A stretch of DNA of 64,000 bases, from assembly GCF_019966515.1 (NCBI RefSeq), contig NZ_JAIMIB010000003.1:1-64000 (forward strand). Reading direction: 5' to 3'. Shown one piece after another: positions 26,337 through 35,161 of this stretch. Below the pieces are notes generated by a model. It saw nothing but the letters and a program-made list of their open reading frames with translations. It was not told the origin of the DNA and ran no database searches. The position numbers and the translations under genes were made by a program. Source of the stretch: Roseovarius aestuarii (GTDB taxonomy: Bacteria; Pseudomonadota; Alphaproteobacteria; Rhodobacterales; Rhodobacteraceae). How positions within the stretch are numbered: position 1 is the first letter of the stretch; every line of letters starts with the position of its first letter.

Positions 26337-27635
26337 ATGATCGAAGGACGGATCCCCGGTCGCGCTGCACGGCGAACCGGAATCGCGCTGGGCCTGATGC
26401 TGTCGGCATTTGCGGGCATGGCGCAGGCTGAAGAAACATTCTGCGTCGGCATGAACGGGCCGTTGTCCGGACCCTCTGCCGGCTGGGCCTTGCCTGGACT
26501 GACCGGGCTCAACCTGATCATCGACCAGGTGAACGCTGCGGGTGGCATCGAGGCGGACGGCAAGACCTACAAGGTCGAACTGCGCCAGTTTGACAACGAA
26601 TACACGCCCTCGAAGGCATTGCAGGGCGCGAAGGAGCTCGTTCTCCAGCACGACTGCAAGCAGATCTTTGGCATCGGCGGCACAACGGCCGACGCTCAGG
26701 CGCCGTTCCTGACACAAGCCAAGGTTTTCTATTCCCCGCTGATCGTGAGTGACATCAACCCCAACCGGCCTTATGTGCTTGCCGGTTCCGATGTGAACAG
26801 CCGCGGTGAGATGATCAGGCCGGCCTATATGCGGACGGCTTATCCCGACAAGACCCGCTACGCCATCATCGCCCAGGAAGACCCGGGCGCCTATACCGGA
26901 CAAGCATGGGAAGTTGGCGCCGCGAAGGCCGTTGGGTTCGAAATGGTCTACGACTCGTTCTATTCGGCGGAAACCACCGACTTCGCACCGGTGATAACCG
27001 CTGTCCTGGCGACCAATCCGGATATTGTCAGCCTCGGGCTGTCATGGCCTGACTTCATCCCGCTGCTGATGGAGCAGCTTTACCTGCAAGGCTTTACCGG
27101 CGTTGTCGCGGCGAACTACATCGAGCATGACCCGATCCTGCAGCGGGTTCCGGCCGAATGGCTGGCGCAAGTGCGTGCGATCGACAGCTACCAGCTGTTC
27201 GATGATCCGTGGTTCGGCGTGCCCTCAGCGCAGCATGACTTTTTTCGCGAGTGGGATGCGCGCTACGGCGAGAACGGGTCGGACAACCTGGGCCGGCCGA
27301 TGAACGGGATCGACTGGCTTTATGCGCCAATGCTCGAGGTCTATCTGAAGGGTGTCGAAAAGGCGGGCACACTTGATGCCGACAAGGTGCTCGAGGCAAT
27401 TCGCAGCTTCGATCACGTGCAGACCATCCAGGGCCCGGCACGGATCACCGGCGAAGACCTTTGGGGCGGCAAGAACATGATCTCGCCCCCGGTGCCGACC
27501 ACGGCTTTTGATCCGGAATGCAATTGTAAACGTGTCGTGTCCGTGACCGACTGGGATGTCTGGTTCGAGCTTCTGAAGGACGAGATTATTGCAGAGGTGC
27601 GGGATCGCGGGCAGATGTGGGATCAGCGCCAGTAG
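26337..27635 (+). CDS. LIV-type ABC transporter substrate-binding protein
   Basis: A 432-residue periplasmic binding protein of the branched-chain amino acid/urea/amide class (peripla_BP_6). Signal peptide residues 1-31 (cleavage near AQA-EETFC), then VGMNGPLSGPSAGWALPGLTGLNLIIDQVN, the type-I lobe entry. Start at 26337 with an ideal AAGGAGG. Longer than LivK-type proteins (about 370 residues), with a cysteine pair at the end (DPECNCKR) that may form a disulfide. It is first in the livHMGF-like operon and probably binds an amine or N-methylated amino acid, judging from the neighbours; not branched-chain amino acids by necessity. Confidence 0.93.
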   Translation: MIEGRIPGRAARRTGIALGLMLSAFAGMAQAEETFCVGMNGPLSGPSAGWALPGLTGLNLIIDQVNAAGGIEADGKTYKVELRQFDNEYTPSKALQGAKELVLQHDCKQIFGIGGTTADAQAPFLTQAKVFYSPLIVSDINPNRPYVLAGSDVNSRGEMIRPAYMRTAYPDKTRYAIIAQEDPGAYTGQAWEVGAAKAVGFEMVYDSFYSAETTDFAPVITAVLATNPDIVSLGLSWPDFIPLLMEQLYLQGFTGVVAANYIEHDPILQRVPAEWLAQVRAIDSYQLFDDPWFGVPSAQHDFFREWDARYGENGSDNLGRPMNGIDWLYAPMLEVYLKGVEKAGTLDADKVLEAIRSFDHVQTIQGPARITGEDLWGGKNMISPPVPTTAFDPECNCKRVVSVTDWDVWFELLKDEIIAEVRDRGQMWDQRQ

Positions 27636-27779
27636 CCGATCTCGTGAGACACCCGGCCCGACCGGATGCACGCGCTCAGGCTCGTCATCCGGTCGGGCCG
27701 GGACGTCTCGGGCGGGCGGTTCCGCCTGACCCATTCCACTCCACGACCGGTATGCCCTGAACACTCGGAGAGCGACTAT

Positions 27780-28649
27780 ATGGAACTGGCGACCTTTGTC
27801 CAAACACTCGCAAACTCGCTGGTCCTCGGATCGATCTACGCGCTGGTTGCCATTGGTCTGTCTCTTGCCTTCGGCGTCATGCGCATGGCCAACTTTGCGC
27901 ATGGCGAGTTCTACATGGTCGGGGCCTACGTTGTGTACGCGCTCTACGCGCTGGCGGGCTGGCCCTTCTACGCCGCCGTCGCCGTCGCGGTCCCAGTTGT
28001 CGCCGTTCTGGGCATGCTGACCGAACGGCTCATTTTCCGCCCGACCAAATCGAACACGCTCGCCGGTTTCATGGCCACCGCCGGTCTGGCGTTTATCCTT
28101 CAGGTCCTGGCCGGGCAGATCTGGGGGGTCGGGCTTGCCAAGCAGGTGCCGATGCCGATCGTAGGTGCGACCGAGATATTCGGCGCGCTGATCTCGACGC
28201 AGCGCCTCACCATCATCCCCATCGCGTTCGCGACCCTGGCGGCGCTCTGGGTCTTCCTTTACCGGACCAAATGGGGGCGCGGCATGCGGGCCTGTTCCAT
28301 CGACCCCGATGCCGCCGCACTTCAGGGGATCGATATCCGGAAGATGTCGCTTCTGACCATGGGATTGTCCGGCGCCAGCGCCGGGCTGGCCGGGGCGCTC
28401 ATGTCACCGATCTATTCGGTGACGCCCTATATGGGTCACGGAGTTGTGCTGATCGCGTTCATCGTCGTCATCATCGGCGGCATGGCCAGCGTCGAAGGTG
28501 CGGTTGCCGCGGCCTTCATCATCGGGTTCGTTCACACCTTTGGAACGACCATCTGGGATGGCATCACCGCAACGATGCTCGGCGTCGCCTTCATGGCTGT
28601 CATTCTCGTCATTCGTCCGCAGGGCTTGTTTGGCCAAAACCCGGTCTAG
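27780..28649 (+). CDS. LIV-type ABC transporter permease (LivH family)
   Basis: A 289-residue membrane permease with about eight helices. Start MELATFVQTLANSL at 27780 (upstream GGAG) is followed by the LivH hallmark GSIYALVAIGLSLAFGVMRMANFAHGEFYMVGAYV (about residues 16-50). The EAA-like coupling region is around CSIDPDAAALQGIDIRKM. It forms the translocation channel with the LivM-like protein. It lies 144 bases after the binding-protein gene, a gap with no evident stem-loop. Confidence 0.95.
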   Translation: MELATFVQTLANSLVLGSIYALVAIGLSLAFGVMRMANFAHGEFYMVGAYVVYALYALAGWPFYAAVAVAVPVVAVLGMLTERLIFRPTKSNTLAGFMATAGLAFILQVLAGQIWGVGLAKQVPMPIVGATEIFGALISTQRLTIIPIAFATLAALWVFLYRTKWGRGMRACSIDPDAAALQGIDIRKMSLLTMGLSGASAGLAGALMSPIYSVTPYMGHGVVLIAFIVVIIGGMASVEGAVAAAFIIGFVHTFGTTIWDGITATMLGVAFMAVILVIRPQGLFGQNPV

Positions 28650-28664
28650 GGGCAGGAGACCGCG

Positions 28665-29627
28665 ATGAACACCTCGAAGACACTGCAATTCGCTCTGCTC
28701 AGCCTGGCCGTCATTGGCGGCATGATCCTTCTGCCCCAAGGTCTCGGCCTCTACTCGGTGGAGCTTCTAAACATCTTCCTGGTCAATGTTATTTTGGTTT
28801 GCAGCTACCGCATGACGGTGACGACCGGCGATTGGGGCCTGGCACATATCGTCATGATGGGGGTTGGCGGGTATTCGGCGGCCCTGCTCGCCAAAGACGC
28901 CGGATTCAGCATCTATCTGACGATCCCAGCGGCGGGGCTGATCGCGGCTTTTGTTGCCTATGTCATGAGCCTGCCGCTCTCAAGAACCGTTGGCTTCGGG
29001 TATTTCATCGCCTCTTTCGCAATTGCCGAACTGGTGCGTCTGAGCTGGCTCAAGTTCGATACCCTGTTTGGCGGCGTGCGGGGCCTGATCAACATCCCGA
29101 TCGGCAAGGTCTTCGGCTACAGCCTGTTCGATCCAGTGATCTACTACTACCTGTCGCTGGCCGTGGCCGTCATCTGCCTGATGCTGATGTTCCAAATCGA
29201 CAGATCCAGGATCGGGATCGTCTGGCGCTCGCTCAGCACGGATGCCGATCTGGCCAGAAGCGGCGGCATCAACGTCTCCTACTACCGCAAACTGGCCTTC
29301 ATGTGCGGCTCGGCCTTTGCGGGCGTGGCAGGCGCGCTGCTGGTCCATCGGTTGGGCTCGGTCGACCCCAAGGGCTTCGATCTGACCACGATGATCTATC
29401 TGGTCATCTGGGTTGTGGTCGGCGGCACCGGATCGTTCTGGGGGCCTATCGCCGGCTTGATCGTGATGACATTCTTCTTTGAATGGACCCGCGAATTCCT
29501 GGCCTGGCGCCCGCTGTTCTTCGGTGGCATCCTGATCCTGTTCCTGATCTTCCTGCCGAACGGGCTGGACGGGCTGCTTCGAAAACTCTTCGACAAAGTA
29601 ACGTCTCGGGGGGGAGCGAAGCAATGA
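28665..29627 (+). CDS. LIV-type ABC transporter permease (LivM family)
   Basis: A 320-residue polytopic protein of the LivM family. Conserved pieces are MTVTTGDWGLAHIVMMGVGGYSAALLA (about residues 46-72), the long central periplasmic region FDTLFGGVRGLINIPIG, and DADLARSGGINVSYYRKLAF followed by WVVVGGTGSFWGPIAG. It pairs with the LivH-like subunit. Begins 15 bases after it and ends in an ATGA overlap with the ATPase gene, so all are cotranscribed. Confidence 0.95.
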   Translation: MNTSKTLQFALLSLAVIGGMILLPQGLGLYSVELLNIFLVNVILVCSYRMTVTTGDWGLAHIVMMGVGGYSAALLAKDAGFSIYLTIPAAGLIAAFVAYVMSLPLSRTVGFGYFIASFAIAELVRLSWLKFDTLFGGVRGLINIPIGKVFGYSLFDPVIYYYLSLAVAVICLMLMFQIDRSRIGIVWRSLSTDADLARSGGINVSYYRKLAFMCGSAFAGVAGALLVHRLGSVDPKGFDLTTMIYLVIWVVVGGTGSFWGPIAGLIVMTFFFEWTREFLAWRPLFFGGILILFLIFLPNGLDGLLRKLFDKVTSRGGAKQ

Positions 29628-30412
29628 CACCGATCCTTGACGTCAAGAGCCTGACCAAGCGGTTTGGTGGCCTGACCGCGGTCAATGCGCTGGATCTCAC
29701 GGTTCGGACCGGCGAGATCCACGGGGTTATCGGTCCCAATGGTGCTGGCAAGACGACCCTGTTTTCGCTGATCGCCGGTGCGATGAGGCCAACCAGTGGG
29801 CAGGTCTTTTTCGACGGCACGGAGATCACCACCTGGGCGCCGCACAAGATCACTGAAGCCGGCCTGGCGCGCACCTTCCAGCGCAGCGCCGTTTATCACG
29901 GCTTCAGCGTGCTGGAAAACATGCTGATCTCGATGCACACGGGTTGTCGGGTTTCGCTGCTCGGGGCGATCTTCAACTTCGGCCCGACTTTCCCGGCCGC
30001 CGAAATTGAGCAGGCCGACGGCATTCTCGAATTTGTCGGTCTGAGTGAATACCGGGATGCGCAGGCGGAAACTCTGGCGCTCGGGCATCAGCGGAGCCTG
30101 GGAATCGCCATCGCGCTGGCGACCGGCCCGCGCCTGCTGATGCTCGACGAGCCGGCGGCGGGCATGAACGCGCAGGAGGCGGTCGTGCTCGATGAGCTGA
30201 TCCGCAAGATCCGAGATGATCAGGGGATTTCGGTGGTCCTTGTCGAGCATGACATGAAACTGGTCATGGAAATCTGCGACCGGATCACGGCGATAAATTT
30301 CGGCTTGCTGCTCGCCAACGGCACCCCCGAAGAGATTGCCGGCAACAACGAGGTCATCGACGCCTATCTTGGCGTAGAGGATCTGCTGGATGAGGATGGC
30401 GATCATGCTTGA
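29624..30412 (+). CDS. LIV-type ABC transporter ATPase (LivG family), atypical signature
   Basis: A 262-residue ABC ATPase. Walker A is VIGPNGAGKTTLFSLI (about residues 34-49), Walker B RLLMLDEPAAGMN (about 177-189), H-loop VLVEHDMKLV. The signature is LALGHQRSLGIAIAL, where LivG proteins usually have LAYGDQRRLEIARAL; five positions differ. The ATG at 29624 overlaps the LivM-like stop by four bases and is preferred over the much earlier in-frame start. It ends in an 8-base overlap with the second ATPase. Confidence 0.94.
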   Translation: MTPILDVKSLTKRFGGLTAVNALDLTVRTGEIHGVIGPNGAGKTTLFSLIAGAMRPTSGQVFFDGTEITTWAPHKITEAGLARTFQRSAVYHGFSVLENMLISMHTGCRVSLLGAIFNFGPTFPAAEIEQADGILEFVGLSEYRDAQAETLALGHQRSLGIAIALATGPRLLMLDEPAAGMNAQEAVVLDELIRKIRDDQGISVVLVEHDMKLVMEICDRITAINFGLLLANGTPEEIAGNNEVIDAYLGVEDLLDEDGDHA

Positions 30413-31112
30413 GATCAAGAACCTCAAAGTCAGCTATGACAAGGTCGAGGTGTTGCACGGCTTGTCGCTCAATGTGAACGAGGGCGAGGTCGTTGCCCTG
30501 GTCGGCGCCAATGGGGCCGGAAAGTCGACAACGCTGCGCGCCGTGTCCGGTCTGGTGCGCGCAGACGCCGGAACCATCACGCTCGACGGCCGGCGCATCG
30601 ACGGAGCGTCGGCGGTGGACGTGACCCGCGCCGGGATTGCCCATGTTCCCGAAGGCCGAAGGGTTTTCGCTGAAATGAGCGTGAAGGAAAACCTGCTCGT
30701 CGGCGCGTTTCAGCGCAGCGACAAGGATGGAATCGCTCGCGATCTGGCAAGCGTTTTCGAGCGCTTCCCGCGGCTTGAGGAGCGCCAGATCCAGATGAGC
30801 GGCACGCTCAGTGGCGGCGAACAGCAGATGCTGGCGATCGGGCGGGCCTTGATGTCGGACCCTTCCGTCGTTCTGATGGACGAGCCCACGCTCGGCCTCG
30901 CCCCGCTGATGTGCCGCCAGATCGTCAAGATCGTGCGGGAACTGAACAGCCAGGGCAAGACCATCGTGCTGGTCGAGCAAAATGCCCGCATGGCGCTCAG
31001 CGTTGCCGACAGGGCCTATGTGATTGAAAAGGGTGAAATATCGGTGACCGGGACGGGGCAGGAACTGCTCCACAACCCGGACATCAAGAAGGCTTATCTG
31101 GGGATTGCTTAG
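30405..31112 (+). CDS. LIV-type ABC transporter ATPase (LivF family)
   Basis: A 235-residue ABC ATPase with a canonical set: Walker A LVGANGAGKSTTLRAVSG (about residues 31-48), signature LSGGEQQMLAIGRALM, Walker B SVVLMDEPTLGLAP, H-loop VLVEQNARMALSV. Start ATG 30405 (MLEIKNLKVSY) overlaps the preceding stop; ATG 30390 is an alternative. The LivG/LivF pair forms the asymmetric ATPase dimer of the importer. Confidence 0.95.
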   Translation: MLEIKNLKVSYDKVEVLHGLSLNVNEGEVVALVGANGAGKSTTLRAVSGLVRADAGTITLDGRRIDGASAVDVTRAGIAHVPEGRRVFAEMSVKENLLVGAFQRSDKDGIARDLASVFERFPRLEERQIQMSGTLSGGEQQMLAIGRALMSDPSVVLMDEPTLGLAPLMCRQIVKIVRELNSQGKTIVLVEQNARMALSVADRAYVIEKGEISVTGTGQELLHNPDIKKAYLGIA

Positions 31113-31147
31113 ACCCCGTTTATCACATCTCGCAGACGACCGAGGGA

Positions 31148-32158
31148 ATGACAATGAATACATCCGCAACAGATCTCGATGCCAGTATTGCTGCCGAAGT
31201 GACACGCGTTGTCGAGCTTTATGATTTCACCGACGATGTCCGCGTGACCCCCCTCAGCCGGTCCGAGAACATTGTCTTTTTCGTCGATGACCCGGCGCGA
31301 GAGACCAAATATGTGGCCCGCGTCAATTCCGGGCGACTTGCCTATCACACGGGCGAGCTGATCAACTGCGAGCTTGACTGGCTGACGGCAATCCGCGAGG
31401 ACACGGATGTGATCGTTCCCGAAGTGATCGCCGACCGTGACGGTCGGCGTGTCCACACACTGAATGTGCCTGATAGCCCAACCCCGCGGTTTGTGTCTCT
31501 CTACAGCTTTATCTCCGGCGCCGAGCCCTCCGAAGAAAACCTGCCGGCCGAATTCCGGAGGCTCGGTTCGATCACGGCGCGGCTTCACAACCACGCGAAA
31601 TCCTGGACCCCACCGGCCGGGTTCAAACGGTTGACCTGGACCGAGGACATGATACTCGACGACAAGCTGGGATGGGGGCACTGGCAAAACGGCGTCGGCA
31701 TCGAAGGGGAGACAGCAGTCATTCTCGAACGCGCGGCATCGATCCTGCGCCGCCAATGCGAACGGCTTCCCAAAGACCGAGAGAGCTTTGGCATGATACA
31801 TGCCGATCTGCGCCTGGCCAACATCCTCGTGGATGGCGATCAGATTGCCATAATCGATTTCGATGATTGCGGCTTTGGGTGGTATCTTAGCGAGTTACCT
31901 GCCGCTCTCAGTTTCATTGAAGACCACCCCGACCGCGACACCCTGATCCACGAATGGATCGCGGGATATCGCGCAGTCTCGAACCTCGATCAAGCCATGG
32001 TCGATCAGTTGCCTACGCTTTTCATGTTGCGGCGTTTCGCGCTTTTGGCATGGCTTGGCTATCAGGTCGATCACCTGGAATTCGCGCGTGAAATCGGCCC
32101 GCAATTCACCATGGAAACCCGTAAGGAAGCGGAAGCCTATCTGGCACGCTTCGGATAG
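31148..32158 (+). CDS. Aminoglycoside-phosphotransferase-like small-molecule kinase
   Basis: A 336-residue protein with the protein-kinase-like fold of the APH family. It has the nucleotide-lobe segment ENIVFFVDDPARETKYVARVN, the catalytic Brenner motif MIHADLRLANILV (H-x-D-x4-N, about residues 218-230) and the metal-binding IIDFDDCGFGWYLSEL. APH-family kinases phosphorylate choline, ethanolamine, homoserine, sugars and others. Start with GAGGGA upstream, 35 bases after the LivF-like gene, so cotranscribed with the importer. Together with the DeoR regulator (a sensor of phosphate esters) it suggests the imported solute is phosphorylated at a hydroxyl group. Confidence 0.88.
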   Translation: MTMNTSATDLDASIAAEVTRVVELYDFTDDVRVTPLSRSENIVFFVDDPARETKYVARVNSGRLAYHTGELINCELDWLTAIREDTDVIVPEVIADRDGRRVHTLNVPDSPTPRFVSLYSFISGAEPSEENLPAEFRRLGSITARLHNHAKSWTPPAGFKRLTWTEDMILDDKLGWGHWQNGVGIEGETAVILERAASILRRQCERLPKDRESFGMIHADLRLANILVDGDQIAIIDFDDCGFGWYLSELPAALSFIEDHPDRDTLIHEWIAGYRAVSNLDQAMVDQLPTLFMLRRFALLAWLGYQVDHLEFAREIGPQFTMETRKEAEAYLARFG

Positions 32159-32938
32159 TCGAAACGTGTCGTCGTCTCCTGGGTCACTTTGGCCCGACCA
32201 GACGCGAAGCACCCGAACTGATCCAACACGCGCCGAATGTCGCGAACCAAGCCGTTGGACGCCACGGGATCGCGCTCTTTCCTATTCCATCAAATCGGAC
32301 GTCAGCGCCAATGGGGCAGTTTAGGGTGATTTGCTAGGACAGGGTTTCTGGTACATCCTTGCCACCAGGGAGCGGAGATGAGACAGAAACCTCGAACACG
32401 TAAGAGCCACAGCGAAAAGGTCGTAAAAGACATCCACGGCCCCACGCGCAAATAGTACGCGATCTACCTCGGCGTGCTTCTGGCTTAAGAACAGCTTCTT
32501 TAAGAAGTCAGTTTGTCCGCAACCTGCAAGTTTGTAGAAGTCTCGCAACGGCATGCTTAATGGCTGGTATTCACACCGCGCAGTGGGTCTGAGAATGATG
32601 CAGGCGCGGCAATTTTCGTGCTGGGAGCGCGTGCAGCGAAAAATCTCTTGGTCTCCTTTGGGCTCAAACCAGTCATCTGACAGTTTTGGTCGTTTGATCG
32701 CATTCAGCCCAAAGGAGACCCTGGTTTGCGTCGCGATTGGCAGGATCGCGGGCAAAGCTCCAATTCACTGCAACGGTCATCGATGCCGGCTATTCGAACC
32801 ACGAGTACACAACGACCTGCCGCTTGGTTTTCCAAGCTGTTCTTTGCAAGTCATGCGAGATGAACTAGGTTAGTTCTTAAGCGCGAATATTATCTCAGAT
32901 CAAATCGTCAATGGTGATCCGCCATTCTGAAGGAACTG
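32159..32938. other. 780-base gene-free gap with repeats
   Basis: No credible gene. It contains the diverged repeat copy at 32612-32680 (compare 21098-21170) and the long inverted repeat at 32650-32720. Short open frames on both strands are of doubtful composition. Confidence 0.5.
32650..32720. repeat. Perfect 15-bp inverted repeat before fnrL
   Basis: GGTCTCCTTTGGGCT (32650-32664) and its exact reverse complement AGCCCAAAGGAGACC (32706-32720) flank a 41-base loop. The AGCCCAAA core is also found in the hairpin after fnrL (33727-33781). It probably belongs to a small dispersed inverted-repeat family. Confidence 0.75.
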
Positions 32939-33670
32939 TTGAAACCCTCCCTCCGCAACTGCGGTGATTGCCCGATCCGACATCGAGCGGTGTGCGCCCG
33001 CTGCGAAGAGGATGAATTGGCGGTGCTGGAAAAGATGAAATACTGTCGTAGTTTTGAGGCTGGACAAACGGTCATTTGGGCTGGTGACGAGACAAGTTTC
33101 GTGGGCTCAGTCGTGTCGGGCATCGCCACGTTGACCCAGACCATGGAGGATGGCCGGTCCCAGATGGTGGGCCTTTTGCAACCCAGTGATTTTGTGGGGA
33201 GGCCAGGGCGTGATGGGGCGGTTTTTAACGTCATTGCGGTCAGCGATCTTGTGATGTGCTGTTTTCGCAAAAAGCAGTTTGAAGATTTGGTGCATTCAAC
33301 GCCTCACATCGCGCAGCGCTTGTTGGAAATGACACTAGACGAGCTGGATGCGGCACGCGAATGGATGCTAGTGTTGGGTCGCAAAAACGCTCGTGAAAAG
33401 ATCGCATCGCTCTTGTCGATATTCGCCAGGCGTGATGCGTCATCGTCGTCGAATGCGCGCGAGGGTCGACTGGAATTTGATCTGCCGCTAACACGTGAGG
33501 CGATGGCAAACTATCTCAGCTTAACACTAGAGACAGTCAGCCGCCAGATATCGGTGCTGAAACGGGATGGGGTGATTCAGTTGCAAGGCAAACGCCACGT
33601 GATCGTACCTGACCTTGACCGACTGCTGATTGAAGCGGGCGATGACGACGATGGCGGAATGATTGTCTGA
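32939..33670 (+). CDS. fnrL: FnrL-type Crp/Fnr oxygen-responsive regulator
   Basis: A 243-residue Crp/Fnr protein that closely follows FnrL of photosynthetic and marine Rhodobacterales. The N-terminal cysteine cluster CGDCPIRHRAVCARC (residues 8-22) with a later cysteine pair in LVMCCFRKKQ can ligate a [4Fe-4S] cluster. The cyclic-nucleotide-like domain has VVSGIATLTQTMEDGR and the dimer helix LEMTLDELDAAREWMLVLGRK. The helix-turn-helix is LPLTREAMANYLSLTLETVSRQIS, with the ETVSR specificity motif for TTGAT-N4-ATCAA sites. The start is a TTG at 32939; the nearest upstream in-frame stop (32915) leaves no ATG. FnrL controls anaerobic and microaerobic respiration genes. Confidence 0.93.
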   Translation: MKPSLRNCGDCPIRHRAVCARCEEDELAVLEKMKYCRSFEAGQTVIWAGDETSFVGSVVSGIATLTQTMEDGRSQMVGLLQPSDFVGRPGRDGAVFNVIAVSDLVMCCFRKKQFEDLVHSTPHIAQRLLEMTLDELDAAREWMLVLGRKNAREKIASLLSIFARRDASSSSNAREGRLEFDLPLTREAMANYLSLTLETVSRQISVLKRDGVIQLQGKRHVIVPDLDRLLIEAGDDDDGGMIV

Positions 33671-33726
33671 CAGTTGAACAGTACTGAAACAATGCGGACA
33701 TTCAAACAAGATGCAGCATTGTGAAG

Positions 33727-33781
33727 TTTGGGCTGTGCCGACATCCGACGATATTGGTCGGTTGACCGATGTCAGCCCAAA
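33727..33781. repeat. Long stem-loop after fnrL
   Basis: TTTGGGCT (33727-33734) pairs with AGCCCAAA (33774-33781), and GACATC (33740-33745) with GATGTC (33768-33773), leaving a 5-base bulge. It shares the AGCCCAAA core with 32650-32720. It lies between two convergent genes and could act as a bidirectional transcription barrier as well as being a repeat copy. Confidence 0.6.
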
Positions 33782-33800
33782 GCAGACCCTCTCCCAGCAA

Positions 33801-34673
33801 TCAGATGCAAGCGGGCGCTTTTTTTGAGGCTTGGTGCGGAACATAAACGGCTATCTTGTCGGAAGAGATAACAACGAAGTTGTAGGACTCACGGTCGAAG
33901 TACAAATTCCCACCATATACCGGCATCATTGGTGCGAGCTGACAAACCTCAGCTCCCAAAGCGTAGCGCACTGTCGGGCCCTGCATCATTGTAAATGTTC
34001 GTGCCATGCCAAATACCATGCATAGAAAGAGTGTTGCTACGAAAGCAAGTTTCCAACCCTCAGGTGAGTTGAAGAACTCCCTATGTGTCCTTTTGTCAGC
34101 GACGCGGTAGGCGGACAACAATCCCAAGATAGCCATGATGCCGCCAAACAAAATCGTATAGTATAGCGCAATTCTGGATGGGTACGTTATGAAGGATCCG
34201 GTTTCAATTGGGAGAAACGTAGAAATGCTGAACACCAAGACCATTATGATGCGCACGCCAAAAACAAATGCACCGTAGGATCGACCTTCGACGACTGCTT
34301 TGTTCCTGCGACGTTGGAGCCGAGCCACGACAGGGTCCCGCAAACCTCGCGACTTTCTCAGGCCAAAGTAAAACTTGCAGATCAAAAAATTAAAAAAGAC
34401 TACCGATCCAATGACAAACAGACGTGAGACCTTGAACAAGGCAAAAATTATCAACGCTATAAAGGTCAGTTGACCAGAAAGATGTACTATCGTTGCGTGA
34501 TTGATGAGCGTTACGACAGACGACGGTAAGCCGAAAACAACCCCCAAGAGGAAAGCGCCTGTTCCTCCAACATATAGCGCGAAAAATAGAGCCCCGAACG
34601 TCAGCACTTCTCCGGCTTTCAACACTGGAAGATCTCCGATGATCTTGCGCCAACTGTTCCCTGAGTTATCCAA
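33801..34673 (-). CDS. Hypothetical polytopic membrane protein
   Basis: A 290-residue protein with about six hydrophobic helices (for example VLTFGALFFALYVGGTGAFL near 23, LTFIALIIFALFKV near 70, FGVRIIMVLVFSISTFL near 138, LYYTILFGGIMAILGLL near 170 and LAFVATLFLCMVFGMA near 207). A basic loop (LRDPVVARLQRRRNK) separates the halves and a soluble C-terminal segment ends the protein. Start is TTG 34673 with a perfect AGGAGGT 8 bases upstream. No family recognised. Lower GC than the flanking operons suggests acquisition by transfer. Convergent with fnrL. Confidence 0.75.
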   Translation of the reverse strand: MDNSGNSWRKIIGDLPVLKAGEVLTFGALFFALYVGGTGAFLLGVVFGLPSSVVTLINHATIVHLSGQLTFIALIIFALFKVSRLFVIGSVVFFNFLICKFYFGLRKSRGLRDPVVARLQRRRNKAVVEGRSYGAFVFGVRIIMVLVFSISTFLPIETGSFITYPSRIALYYTILFGGIMAILGLLSAYRVADKRTHREFFNSPEGWKLAFVATLFLCMVFGMARTFTMMQGPTVRYALGAEVCQLAPMMPVYGGNLYFDRESYNFVVISSDKIAVYVPHQASKKAPACI

Positions 34674-35161
34674 CGATCGTTACCTCCTAAGCCTAAGTGA
34701 CAGGAATATTTTTTGATCATATCCTACCCTAATTCGAAAGGCAGCTGGAGTAACCTCAATGTCTATGGTCTGCTACTTGTCTCTGTACGGCGAGCAACCC
34801 AACTGAGGCCGTCGTCGTCTTTCGTTTGGAAGCACGCTATGGACCGTTCGTCCAACTTTGCAAAGTCCGCTTTCTGCGCGTTGCGGCCATTGGTGGAGAC
34901 CGCAGCATGAACGGTGAGGAATTCCGGCCTATGAATGACTGCTTTCGCTATGCCGGGTTGCAGCCCGAGCACTTGCAGCAAATTCACGTTTCCCGTCGAA
35001 GATTAATGAAACCCACGTCCGCTTAGGGCTGCCTCCAGCCATCTGCCGGAACGCTGATGTGTGTCTCGTTCGGTGAACCGTGTGCCGCGCCGCCGCAAGG
35101 CGGCTCTGAGCCAGAGTGTTCGATGCTGCGTTCGTAGCAAACGTCTGCTTCGGTGATCGGC
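34674..35161. repeat. Gap with dispersed repeat debris
   Basis: No gene seen. The stretch at about 34850-34890 (AACTTTGCAAAGTCCGCTTT and following bases) recurs in diverged form near 41531-41562. Repeats of this kind, with recurring GAAAGTCCGCTTT pieces, are also visible at about 38461-38480. Confidence 0.4.

Noticed and set aside
28271..29482. 403-codon frame overlapping the two permease genes
   Set aside because: It lies in another frame over livH and livM-like genes and has no family resemblance; both permeases read well in their own frames.
32321..32873. Frames on both strands in the gap before fnrL
   Set aside because: They run through a long inverted repeat and a dispersed repeat; composition is not protein-like.
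34705..34730. FNR-type box near TTTGATCATATC
   Set aside because: The second half-site ATCAA is missing at the proper spacing, so it does not fit TTGAT-N4-ATCAA.
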